Shown here piece after piece: positions 13,491 to 21,677 of a DNA stretch of 29,729 bases. The stretch is from positions 1 through 29,729 of the IMG/VR virus record IMGVR_UViG_3300006119_000036; one strand, 5' to 3'. The notes under the pieces were generated by a model. It saw only the letters and a program-made list of their open reading frames with translations, had not been told where the DNA came from and did no database searches. Within the stretch, counting starts at the first letter, position 1. Each line of letters opens with the position of its first letter. The position numbers and the translations under genes are program-made. This DNA comes from a virus.

Positions 13491-15188
13491 ATGCTTAAAA
13501 ACAAACAGACGTATTTAAATAACCCTAACCTCCCAACCGTTAACGCGGAATTTGAGTACACACCAGAGATGATTGCGGACTTAGAAAAGTCATCAAAAAA
13601 CATTCTCTATTTTGCTGAAAACCACTTCCATATTATATCATTAGACGAAGGTAAACAAAAAATTGAACTTCATTTGTGTCAAAAGAGAGTGTTACGTAAG
13701 ATGCGTGATAATAGATTCTTTATATTGTTAGCTTCTAGACAGATTGGTAAAACCACGTTAATGACCATATATGCATTATGGATTGCATGCTTTCAAAAAG
13801 ACCAATCTATATTAATTGTAGCAAATAAAGAGGGCACTGCAATAGAAATCTTTAGAAGAATTAGATTAGCATATGAGGAATTACCAAATTGGTTAAAACC
13901 TGGTGTTAAAGAGTATGGTAAAACGTCTATGATACTAGGTAACGGGTGTAGAATTGGTATATCAACCACCACCGGCACTGCTGCAAGAGGTCAATCTATC
14001 AACTGTCTTATATTAGATGAGTTAGCGTTCATTGAACCTCATTTAGTTGATGAATTTTGGAAATCAGTGTATCCAATCGTTTCATCATCTAAGAAATCAA
14101 AAATCTTTATAGCTTCTACTGCAAACGGTACAGGCAATTTGTTTCATAGCTTGTATATTGGAGCAGAACAAAAGAAGAACGGTTGGGAAAGTGATAAAAT
14201 TTTATGGAATGAGATTCCAGGTAGAGATGAAAAATGGAAGAAAGAAACCGTAGCAACTATTGGTAGTTTAGATGCATTTAATCAAGAGTTTAATTGTGAG
14301 TTCCTAGATTCTGGTGAAAGTTCCGTTAATGAGGAATTATATGACAGGTTAAAGGTGTATGTCACTGACCCGAAGTATGTAATGGAGGACGGACATTATC
14401 TTATCTGGGAAGAACCAAAAGACTCTAATATATATGTAGCAGGAGTTGACGTAAGTGAAGGTGTTGATAAGGATGCTTCAGTAATTCAAATATTAGATAT
14501 ATCTGACTTAACTTCTATAAAGCAAGTTGCAGTATATCACAACAACGGCATATCTCCTTATCATTTCACTGAAAAATTGCACGAGATTTTAACACAATGG
14601 GGTAAACCTCTTGTTTGTATTGAGAGAAATAACTGCGGAGCCCAGGTTGTAGACAATTTACGTGAAGTTCACAGCTATGATAATATTGTATCGTGGGGTG
14701 CATCAGTAACAGGGCGTACAAAAGTTCAATTAGGTGTTGTAGCACATACAAATACCAAATTTACTGGCGTTACAAACATGCGTTACTGGGTTAATCAATT
14801 AGAAGTAGTTCAGATTAAAGATATGGGAACTTTAAAAGAGATGAGAGACTTTGTTAGAAGTGCAAACGGAACTTGGGCAGCTAAAAAAGGTGCTGGATAC
14901 CATGATGATAGGGTAATGTCTATGATTTGGGCTCTTATTATATTAGACGAAGCGTTAGTTTCAAAGCATTTTGAAGTTGTAAAGTATGATAATAATAATA
15001 GACCGCTAATTTTAAAGCAATTAGATTATGGCATTAAATACTATACATCAGCTCACTCTTTTTACAATCAAAAAGACGGAAACAATGCATTACCGTCAAT
15101 TATTGGAAAATCTGTAACTGATTCTCCTAACCCCTACGACGACGACATGTATACACTATCTTTACAAGGATTTAAACCACTACAATGA
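13491..15188 (+). CDS. 17: Terminase large subunit, T4 gp17-like
   Basis: 565 residues (T4 gp17 is 610). ATPase domain: Walker A SRQIGKTT (82-89), Walker B LILDE (173-177), coupling motif ASTANGTG near 204-211. Nuclease domain: GVDVSEGVDKDAS (about 318-330), CIERNN (about 375-380) and YHDDRVMSMIWA (about 470-481), the acidic residues of the RNase H-like site. It drives DNA into the prohead and cuts the concatemer. Start at ATG 13491 next to a bidirectional late promoter. The end overlaps the next gene by ATGA, linking it to the tube-like paralogue rather than directly to gp18 as in T4. Confidence 0.96.
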   Translation: MLKNKQTYLNNPNLPTVNAEFEYTPEMIADLEKSSKNILYFAENHFHIISLDEGKQKIELHLCQKRVLRKMRDNRFFILLASRQIGKTTLMTIYALWIACFQKDQSILIVANKEGTAIEIFRRIRLAYEELPNWLKPGVKEYGKTSMILGNGCRIGISTTTGTAARGQSINCLILDELAFIEPHLVDEFWKSVYPIVSSSKKSKIFIASTANGTGNLFHSLYIGAEQKKNGWESDKILWNEIPGRDEKWKKETVATIGSLDAFNQEFNCEFLDSGESSVNEELYDRLKVYVTDPKYVMEDGHYLIWEEPKDSNIYVAGVDVSEGVDKDASVIQILDISDLTSIKQVAVYHNNGISPYHFTEKLHEILTQWGKPLVCIERNNCGAQVVDNLREVHSYDNIVSWGASVTGRTKVQLGVVAHTNTKFTGVTNMRYWVNQLEVVQIKDMGTLKEMRDFVRSANGTWAAKKGAGYHDDRVMSMIWALIILDEALVSKHFEVVKYDNNNRPLILKQLDYGIKYYTSAHSFYNQKDGNNALPSIIGKSVTDSPNPYDDDMYTLSLQGFKPLQ

Positions 15189-15811
15189 GTGCATTACCAA
15201 CTTCAGACCCTGTTATTCAGTCACAGTTTAATAAAAGTAGAAAAGATAAATTTTTACTCGTTATACAGTTACCTGAAATAATGAGGTCAGTTATTAGTAA
15301 TGATTTATCTATAAGAAGTGACGACTTTGTTAATCAAGACTCTATTCAATTTTCAGTTTACGGGGCAGTAGTGCCAGAAATTTCAGTACCTGCTAACATA
15401 TCCGGGTACAGCGGCCAGTCAATTAAAACGTCATCATTAAGCAGGCCGCCATATCCAAACATTACGGTGAATTTTACGGTTGATAACAGATTTAACAACT
15501 ATTGGGTTATATACAAATGGCTTAATCTTTTAAACGATCAAAAAACATCGCTATATAATAGTAGTAATATTGTCCCATCCACGCAAGTGAGTAATAACGG
15601 GAATTTAAACAAGGCTTTAAGCCCTGCTTCCTATCAATCAGACTTTATTATGTATGCAAAAGATGAGTTTGATCAAAACATAGCAATGTTTACATACACA
15701 AAAGCTTTTCCAGTTTCCCTAGGCTTTATTGACTATAATTATAGAAATGCAGAAGAGATTGAAACGACTTTTGAGTTTGCGTTCTCTCAATTCTTTGTTG
15801 ATTTGGTGTAA
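15185..15811 (+). CDS. Tail-tube-fold protein (gp19 paralogue) between terminase and sheath
   Basis: 208 residues. The pattern RPPYPNITVNFTVDNRFNNYW, then YWVIYKWLNLL and the C-terminal AFPVSLGFIDYNYRNAEEIE..FEFAFSQFFVDL resembles the beta-sandwich of gp19/gp54-like tube proteins of T4-like phages. It may be a tube terminator-side or tube-baseplate adaptor, or a second tube subunit. T4 has no gene here, as gp17 and gp18 are adjacent. Starts in an ATGA overlap with gp17, no Shine-Dalgarno. The fold call rests on pattern only. Confidence 0.7.
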   Translation: MSALPTSDPVIQSQFNKSRKDKFLLVIQLPEIMRSVISNDLSIRSDDFVNQDSIQFSVYGAVVPEISVPANISGYSGQSIKTSSLSRPPYPNITVNFTVDNRFNNYWVIYKWLNLLNDQKTSLYNSSNIVPSTQVSNNGNLNKALSPASYQSDFIMYAKDEFDQNIAMFTYTKAFPVSLGFIDYNYRNAEEIETTFEFAFSQFFVDLV

Positions 15812-15827
15812 TTTTTATTCGCAATTC

Positions 15828-15835
15828 TATAAATA
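15828..15835 (+). promoter_or_regulatory. Late promoter of the tail sheath gene
   Basis: Exact T4 late consensus TATAAATA at 15828-15835, 7 bases before ATG 15843. The leader would be about two bases. Confidence 0.8.
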
Positions 15836-15842
15836 ATAATAT

Positions 15843-18281
15843 ATGGCATTAACACTCCAATCACCAGGTGTTCAGATCAATGAAGTTGATCTAAGTCAAA
15901 CACCAGTCTTACCAACCGGGACAAATATTTTAGTAGCAGGGTTTGCACCACAAGGTCCATCCGATCAAATCGTTCAGGTAAATTCGTTAAATGAATTTGA
16001 ACAGGTTTATGGCACGCCGCAGACTCCAGCAGAAAGATATTTTTATCAATCTGTTGCACCTATTTTTAATACCTCGGCAAATGTTAATGTTTATAGAATG
16101 CCTTATGGACCTGCTAACGGTACAGGTTTTGGTACATATTACGGTGCATTAGTTTATCCAGTTATTCCAGTATGTATTGACAATAACAACCAATCAATTT
16201 ACGGTACAGAGTTTACAACTTTAAATGCTCAGCAATCGGGTATTATGTATGTGCTCGGTCAACCATCTCACTTTGACCTAACTCAAGCCCAATACCAAGC
16301 CATTATTCAAAAGGGCACTGCTACAGACGGTAGCGGTTTTTCATTTAACTGGAGCAATACAGTCAATTTTTCACCAATCACACAGCTTTCACAAATTGGT
16401 AGTTCAGGCGTTATTGTATTAAACAAAGGTCAAACAACTATTGATCAAACCTATCAAGGTTATTATGTAGGCCTAATTGATAACTCAAATATCAATCCAA
16501 GTTCCAATTATAATGATATCTTAACTGTCCAATCTGTTGTTACAGCAAATCCAAATCAGGTAACAGTTCCATATATTACATTACCTTCAGCAAGATTAGC
16601 ATTTAACCTATCAGCTGTATCTGATAATTTACCATACGGTTCAATTATTACAGGTAATACAGGTCCAAGCGTATCACAAGTATTAGAAGATGCAAGTTCC
16701 TTTAACATCGGAACAAGAGCTTGGGACGATACATTAAACTTAGGCGTATTTAAATTAAATCAGTCCTCTTTCTCACCTAACACAATTCAATTAGCTTACT
16801 CGTTGGTTGAAAAGTATACAGGTTCATTAGATTATTGGAGAACAATTAACAATCCTAACGGTGGAAGCCCACAAAACTTTTATCTAGCTACAGAAGACAA
16901 TCAATCTTCAAACGTAGTAGTATTAGTTAACGACTACATTTCGCAAATTAATGGCACACCTTGGTTAGATAACGGTGGAGCACCTACAAACAAGATAAGA
17001 ATGGTAACACAGAACTATTCTTCCGGTGCAAGTCTTAATACATTGTTTACCACAGCTTCATCAGCATTTGGTATTACATCATCCACTTCAACTTCAGCAG
17101 TTGCAACCTTAACAGGTACATTAGTCAGCATTTACAACACACTACTTGGTGCTGATAGCTTATTCCCATTAGGTTCATATACTAATGGTAACTTACAAAC
17201 GAAAGATTTAGGTAGTATTCCAGCAAAGGTAGATAGATTATTAAACATTGCTGCTAACACTGAACTTTATAACATTGACGTGACAGTTGATGCTGGTATG
17301 TCAACGATATTTGCAGTACAGCAGTATATGAACAACACACCTTCATTGAGCTCTACAATAAGCGTATTCAATGATGAAATTACAATTCCATTAAATGGAC
17401 TATATGTAACAGATCCAGGCAGTATTACAGATCCAACAGCTAAGACGTTTATTCAAAATTATCAAACGATCATTAACAAGTATTCAAATTTTGCAACTTT
17501 AGTAAGAAAAGATCATATCTTTATTGGTGACTTACCAAGAAATCTTTTCATACAAGGTCCAAATTCAAAGATCTTAGATAACCCATCATACAATTTTGCA
17601 CTAAATGTGTATAGCCCAATTAAAGCTGCAACGCAGCCATTTAATACAAGCTATATGTCAATTTATGGTAATTGGGTCAAAGTATTTGATAACAATCTTA
17701 ACGACAATGTTTGGATTCCATCCTCAGGCTACGTAGCAGCAACATATGCAAATACAGATGCTAACTTCCAGCCATGGTTTGCACCAGCAGGCTTTACAAG
17801 AGGTATTGTAAATGGTATAGTTGACATTGCTCTTTATCCAAATCAAAAGCAAAGAGATCAATTATACAACATTGCAGTAAATCCAATTGCATTCTTCCCG
17901 AATGAGGGTTATGTAATTTACGGTCAAAAGACATTCTTAAAGCAACCTAGCGCATTCGATAGAGTTAACGTAAGAAGATTGTTCTTAAATCTTGAAAAAG
18001 CTACAAATGCAACAGCTAAATTCTTTGTATTTGAGCCAAACACATTATTAACAAGAACAAGACTAGTCAATACGTTAAAGCCACTATTTGAAAATGCTAA
18101 GAATACAGAAGGCGTATATGATTACCTAATCGTATGTGATGAACGTAATAATACACCAGCTGTTATTGATGCAAATGAGCTTGTTGTTGACATTTACTTA
18201 CAACCAGTACGTTCAGCAGAGTTTATCTTAGTAAACTTCTATGCTACACCTACCGGTACCAATTTCAGTGAGTTAGCATAA
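15843..18281 (+). CDS. 18: Tail sheath protein, T4 gp18-like
   Basis: 812 residues, longer than T4 gp18 (659). N-terminus SPGVQINEVDLSQ and the C-terminal domain, with DRVNVRRLFLNLEKATNATAKFFVFEPN, then ARNTEGVYDY-like NTEGVYDYLIVCDERNNTP and VDIYLQPVRSAEFILVNFYATPTG, are the hallmark sheath core that contracts around the tube. The extra length lies in the middle (residues about 130-560), where T4-like sheaths carry variable surface domains rich in Ser, Thr and Asn. Its late promoter is an exact TATAAATA. Confidence 0.96.
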   Translation: MALTLQSPGVQINEVDLSQTPVLPTGTNILVAGFAPQGPSDQIVQVNSLNEFEQVYGTPQTPAERYFYQSVAPIFNTSANVNVYRMPYGPANGTGFGTYYGALVYPVIPVCIDNNNQSIYGTEFTTLNAQQSGIMYVLGQPSHFDLTQAQYQAIIQKGTATDGSGFSFNWSNTVNFSPITQLSQIGSSGVIVLNKGQTTIDQTYQGYYVGLIDNSNINPSSNYNDILTVQSVVTANPNQVTVPYITLPSARLAFNLSAVSDNLPYGSIITGNTGPSVSQVLEDASSFNIGTRAWDDTLNLGVFKLNQSSFSPNTIQLAYSLVEKYTGSLDYWRTINNPNGGSPQNFYLATEDNQSSNVVVLVNDYISQINGTPWLDNGGAPTNKIRMVTQNYSSGASLNTLFTTASSAFGITSSTSTSAVATLTGTLVSIYNTLLGADSLFPLGSYTNGNLQTKDLGSIPAKVDRLLNIAANTELYNIDVTVDAGMSTIFAVQQYMNNTPSLSSTISVFNDEITIPLNGLYVTDPGSITDPTAKTFIQNYQTIINKYSNFATLVRKDHIFIGDLPRNLFIQGPNSKILDNPSYNFALNVYSPIKAATQPFNTSYMSIYGNWVKVFDNNLNDNVWIPSSGYVAATYANTDANFQPWFAPAGFTRGIVNGIVDIALYPNQKQRDQLYNIAVNPIAFFPNEGYVIYGQKTFLKQPSAFDRVNVRRLFLNLEKATNATAKFFVFEPNTLLTRTRLVNTLKPLFENAKNTEGVYDYLIVCDERNNTPAVIDANELVVDIYLQPVRSAEFILVNFYATPTGTNFSELA

Positions 18282-18286
18282 CTTAT

Positions 18287-18475
18287 ATGAAAGGTCAAAC
18301 AGTTTATTATACAACGTCATTTGATGCCAATGAAAGAACCGGGGTTATTCAAGAAGTAACCTCGGTTGGGTATCTTATTAACAATGTATGGTATTCTAAA
18401 AAGGACGTAATCATCAAAAACGTGCTTTTAGACAATAAAATGGACACAACAAACCAGCAATTAATACTAGGATAA
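18287..18475 (+). CDS. Small protein after gp18, unknown
   Basis: 62 residues (MKGQTVYYTTSFDANERTGV...). Beta-rich: VYYTTS, GVIQEVTSVGYLINNVWYSKKDVI, which reads like a KOW/SH3-like barrel. Starts five bases after the sheath stop with no promoter of its own and no clear Shine-Dalgarno, so it depends on the gp18 message. No family recognised; the small strand pattern and continuous frame support a real gene. Confidence 0.6.
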   Translation: MKGQTVYYTTSFDANERTGVIQEVTSVGYLINNVWYSKKDVIIKNVLLDNKMDTTNQQLILG

Positions 18476-18563
18476 TTTCCATATATTGTTAAATTTAATA
18501 AAAATTTTAAATTGTTTGTGTATTTTTTTTTATAAAATACGTATTATTACTAATTGCACAGAT

Positions 18564-18569
18564 TAAATA
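18564..18569 (+). promoter_or_regulatory. Late promoter box of the tail tube gene
   Basis: ATTAAATATT context, TAAATA at 18564-18569, exactly 5 bases before ATG 18575. It selects that start over the in-frame upstream ATG at 18554. The 99-base gap before it (18476-18574) is extremely AT-rich, with a run of nine T at 18523-18531 and weak AT-only hairpins; no gene is seen in it. Confidence 0.72.
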
Positions 18570-18574
18570 TTTTC

Positions 18575-19120
18575 ATGGCGGATACTTCCCAGACGATTCA
18601 AGACTTTTACACACAAGCAATTGCTAAGGATTTTGCACGTTCAAATTTGTTTAGAGTTATTAACATTAACTTCGGTAATGCTAGTAGCCAGGTTGTTACA
18701 GAAAATGATTTAGTATATGCCAGAACAGCTAATTTACCTGGTAAACAAATTGCAAACTTAACAGCTCCTTATATGGGCTTAAATTTTAACATTCCAGGAA
18801 CAGTTTCATACCCAGGCAGTGAAGCATATGTTATTAATTTCTATTCAGACGAAGCACAAGCATTAAGACAAAAATTCTTACAAGTTGTTTCCGATACATT
18901 CGATGATGCAACATCAACAGGTAACTACTTTGCACCATCAGATACAGCAGTTATTGACTTAGTACAACTTGATAAACAGTTAGTTAAAGTAGCTCAATAT
19001 CAATTAGTTGGTGTAAGCATTAGACAGGTAGCTGATTTAGCATATGATATTACAACAGCTGGTGAAATTCAAAACTTTGATGTTACACTAGCATATCACT
19101 ACTGGAGAAAAACAGGTTAA
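18575..19120 (+). CDS. 19: Tail tube protein, T4 gp19-like
   Basis: 181 residues (T4 gp19 is 163). Begins MADTSQTIQDFY and has the tube pattern: RSNLFRVININFG, ARTANLPGKQIANLTAPYMGL (the loop region of gp19), VSYPGSEAYVINFYSDEA, then a C-terminal strand AYDITTAGEIQNFDVTLAYHYW. The start at 18575 is fixed by a late box 5 bases upstream, so the seven-residue extension from 18554 is rejected. Followed by a strong terminator, giving tube protein a separate one-gene transcript, which suits its high copy number. Confidence 0.93.
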   Translation: MADTSQTIQDFYTQAIAKDFARSNLFRVININFGNASSQVVTENDLVYARTANLPGKQIANLTAPYMGLNFNIPGTVSYPGSEAYVINFYSDEAQALRQKFLQVVSDTFDDATSTGNYFAPSDTAVIDLVQLDKQLVKVAQYQLVGVSIRQVADLAYDITTAGEIQNFDVTLAYHYWRKTG

Positions 19121-19142
19121 TAGCCACTACAGTTAACAATTT

Positions 19143-19172
19143 ATACCGCATCTTATGGTGCGGTATTTTTTT
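19143..19172 (+). terminator. Rho-independent terminator after gp19
   Basis: Stem ATACCGCA (19143-19150) pairs with TGCGGTAT (19159-19166) across an 8-base loop, followed by a run of seven T that begins in the last base of the stem and ends at 19172. It closes the tube transcript before the next late box at 19176. Confidence 0.9.
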
Positions 19173-19175
19173 CAT

Positions 19176-19181
19176 TAAATA
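19176..19181 (+). promoter_or_regulatory. Late promoter box of the 19187 gene
   Basis: ATTAAATATT context, TAAATA at 19176-19181, exactly 5 bases before ATG 19187 and only 3 bases after the T-run of the gp19 terminator. Confidence 0.72.
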
Positions 19182-19186
19182 TTTGT

Positions 19187-20104
19187 ATGTCTAGTCTTTT
19201 AAATTCTGTTTCTAATGCTGCGGCAGGTTTAGCAAACTTAAAAAATGGTGGCTATAACAATCCAGTATCAAAAGCAATTAGTAACAGTGCTTTAGGTAGA
19301 TTAGAAAAGAAATTTAGTAGTAGTAAAATTCCAGGCTTACTAAACAATCTGCAATCTATTTTTGGAACACCTCAAGTGGGGCAAGCTGCTTATCAAAATG
19401 GTAGAATTGCATCAAATGTGCAAGGTTTTGACACTTCAAGCCCAGTAAGTCATTTTTTACAAACTATGGACAATTGGGTAGCTGCCATACCTTTAAGAAC
19501 ACAGTTTATGGTTATTATAGACACTATACCCAATCAGATATCTTCCACTTTATTAAGAAGACTAGAAGGTGCAGATGTTTACAATAATAACTTTGATAAT
19601 ACTATAACAGAACTTAAAACAAATGATCTACAAAAAACATACGGTTGTATGTTTATAACAGGAGCTAGTATTCCATCAGAAAATTTAGGTACAGGTACAG
19701 CAGCCATTGAAAACAATAGCGGTTTTAAACAAGGTGGTGTATTACAAGGAAGAGATGCATTTGCTTCAAACAATTTAACACTTCAGTTTAGAGAAACTAA
19801 TACATCGTTTACAGACTTTGTAATGAGGCCTTGGTTAATTGCAGCTGCCCATGCAGGGTATGTAGCAAGAAATGCTAACGACCCTTTAAATGTAAAGTGT
19901 AATATATACATTTACGAATTAGGAAAAACTTTTGCAGAGTATCCTATGGTAAATAGAAAAGTTTGGAAGTTTTATGACTGTGTGCCACTAAATTTGGGTA
20001 CACGTAACTTGTCATATGATGCTGAGAGTATTGAACAATACGATGTTTCGTTTATATATGATGATTATACGGTAGATAGCTTTATACCATTTATCATACA
20101 TTGA
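19187..20104 (+). CDS. 54: Baseplate tail-tube initiator, T4 gp54-like
   Basis: 305 residues (T4 gp54 is 320). After a Gly/Asn/Ser-rich N-terminus (1-95) the body has PLRTQFMVIIDTIP, LQFRETNTSFTDFVMRPWLIAAAHAGYVA (about 200-228), CNIYIYELGKTF and the C-terminal VWKFYDCVPLNLGTRNLSYDAESIEQYDVSFIYDDYTV, the tube-fold signature shared by gp54 and gp48. The protein would nucleate tube assembly on the baseplate. Here it comes before the hub genes, while in T4 gene 54 is at the end of the 25-54 cluster. Confidence 0.75.
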   Translation: MSSLLNSVSNAAAGLANLKNGGYNNPVSKAISNSALGRLEKKFSSSKIPGLLNNLQSIFGTPQVGQAAYQNGRIASNVQGFDTSSPVSHFLQTMDNWVAAIPLRTQFMVIIDTIPNQISSTLLRRLEGADVYNNNFDNTITELKTNDLQKTYGCMFITGASIPSENLGTGTAAIENNSGFKQGGVLQGRDAFASNNLTLQFRETNTSFTDFVMRPWLIAAAHAGYVARNANDPLNVKCNIYIYELGKTFAEYPMVNRKVWKFYDCVPLNLGTRNLSYDAESIEQYDVSFIYDDYTVDSFIPFIIH

Positions 20105-20877
20105 TATCAAATCATTTAAATTACAATATAAACGGTAAACAGTTAAAGATAAGAGAAATATCTTTCACTGAATATAAAAATCTGTGCAAAAAACTATTTA
20201 CAGATGATGTGAATGAACTACAAGCAGTGTTTAATGAAATTTTAAGTTCAACAGTAATAGGCCCCACGCTAAACTGTGTAGAGAAATTTTATTGTTTACT
20301 GTTAATAAGGAACTTACTGTATGGTAATGAATTTGCGTTCCAGTATAACGGTATTAACACTACTATGGATTTGAAAACCATACTAAATGCATTTAAATTC
20401 ACAGTAAATGATGTGGTGGTTACTGATAAAAATGTTGAGTACCATTTTAACATACCAGATAATTTATACAACCCTACCATTGATAGGGTAATTGCTGATA
20501 GCCTCAAAAAAGTAGTCGTACCAACAAAAGAAATTGAATGTTCAACTTTTAGTTACGAGGAAAAGCTAACTGTCATTAACAATTCAAATATACCGTTACA
20601 GGATACTTTTAATAGATTGCAAAACCAATTTAGACAGCTTAATATACCATTTATAAAAGATATTGAGATTGATATTATTACAGGTACTTTATTAGGGTTT
20701 CTAAAAAGAGTATTTAACGATAACATTGGTGCTATATACAACTTTGAATATGTATGTATAAGAAGTCTAAACTTCGGTGCTAATGATTTTGACAAATATA
20801 CATTGCCTGAACTTAAGATATTTTTAAATTCCTTGAAGAGTGAGCAAAGTAAAAGCAACAATGGTCAGGATAGTTGA
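20101..20877 (+). CDS. Baseplate hub subunit, gp26/gp51-type, TTG start
   Basis: 258 residues. The N-terminal part YNINGKQLKIREISFTEYKNL and the following LNCVEKFYCLLLIRNLLYG resemble the T4 gp26-type baseplate family (Pfam T4_baseplate). It lies before the tape measure, as gp26 and gp51 do in T4. The only available start is TTG at 20101, overlapping the previous stop as TTGA; no in-frame ATG occurs near. The family match is by pattern and position, so moderate. Confidence 0.6.
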   Translation: MISNHLNYNINGKQLKIREISFTEYKNLCKKLFTDDVNELQAVFNEILSSTVIGPTLNCVEKFYCLLLIRNLLYGNEFAFQYNGINTTMDLKTILNAFKFTVNDVVVTDKNVEYHFNIPDNLYNPTIDRVIADSLKKVVVPTKEIECSTFSYEEKLTVINNSNIPLQDTFNRLQNQFRQLNIPFIKDIEIDIITGTLLGFLKRVFNDNIGAIYNFEYVCIRSLNFGANDFDKYTLPELKIFLNSLKSEQSKSNNGQDS

Positions 20878-20894
20878 ATAACTAACTTAGTAAG

Positions 20895-20900
20895 TAAATA
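20895..20900 (+). promoter_or_regulatory. Late promoter box of the 20906 gene
   Basis: AGTAAATACT context, TAAATA at 20895-20900, exactly 5 bases before ATG 20906. The flanks deviate from the usual ATT after the core, so it may be weaker. Confidence 0.6.
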
Positions 20901-20905
20901 CTGTT

Positions 20906-21646
20906 ATGAGTAACAATAGTTTTACAGATCTACTTAAAGAAATTAACACAACAAAGGCAACTATTGCTGCCTACTCACCGTCTACTAAAGAAGATATACA
21001 GTTAGCCCCATTAACTTTACAGCAACAGAAAAGCATTATTGAATCATCTGTTGACTCCACTTTAGCATCATTGTTTTTTAATAACACTTTCTTTAAAATT
21101 TTAAAACAAAACTTAGGCGGTGATATTTCAAGATTTGATACCGTAGACAGGGTAAATTTTGCTTTACAGTTACGTTCACAGCTATCTGACAGTTATGAAA
21201 AGAACGACACAACCATTTCAGTTAACGACATTTTAGCCAAAAATAGGACCATAGCCTATACACCAACAGAAAAACAAATTGTAATGGACAATTACACATT
21301 TACAGTTAGGACGCCTAATTTAGTAATTGACGATAAGGTGAATGTAGTGTTACTAAACAAGTATAAGAATGAAACTCTAAATGGTAATAAGCTTAAGACA
21401 CTAATAAGCGACCTATTTGTCCATGAGATCTTAAAGTTCATTCCTAAATTGAAGGTAAATGATAAAGAAATTTTGTTACATACGGATTTACAAGCTGCAG
21501 CTAACTTGCTTGAGAACATAGATAGTATTAAATTTGTGCAGATCACCGATTATATCAATACTATAAGAGATACTGAAAGAAGTTTTGCTACAATACCTGG
21601 TACCGATACTATTATTGATATTATTCCTGAATTCTTCATTGTATAG
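20906..21646 (+). CDS. Baseplate hub subunit, gp26/gp51-type
   Basis: 246 residues (MSNNSFTDLLKEINTTKATI...). The segment LAPLTLQQQKSIIESSVDST followed by FFNNTFFKILKQNLG is the pattern I associate with the T4 gp26-type baseplate family. The rest is helical with a C-terminal IIDIIPEFFIV. Together with the previous gene it occupies the gp26-gp51 position before the tape measure. Which of the two is the gp26 and which the gp51 counterpart cannot be told by eye; both may belong to one family. Confidence 0.6.
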   Translation: MSNNSFTDLLKEINTTKATIAAYSPSTKEDIQLAPLTLQQQKSIIESSVDSTLASLFFNNTFFKILKQNLGGDISRFDTVDRVNFALQLRSQLSDSYEKNDTTISVNDILAKNRTIAYTPTEKQIVMDNYTFTVRTPNLVIDDKVNVVLLNKYKNETLNGNKLKTLISDLFVHEILKFIPKLKVNDKEILLHTDLQAAANLLENIDSIKFVQITDYINTIRDTERSFATIPGTDTIIDIIPEFFIV

Positions 21647-21666
21647 TTAATATAATAGGTTTGCCA

Positions 21667-21672
21667 TAAATA
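21667..21672 (+). promoter_or_regulatory. Late promoter box of the tape measure gene
   Basis: CATAAATATT context, TAAATA at 21667-21672, exactly 5 bases before ATG 21678. Confidence 0.72.
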
Positions 21673-21677
21673 TTCAT

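Noticed and set aside
13472-13603. N-terminal extension of the acidic minus-strand protein
   Set aside because: It runs into the terminase gene and lies upstream of the TATAAATA box that is 5 bases from ATG 13471.
18476-18574. A terminator in the AT-rich gap after the 62-residue gene
   Set aside because: The possible stems are AT-only and the nine-T run is not placed directly after a stable stem.
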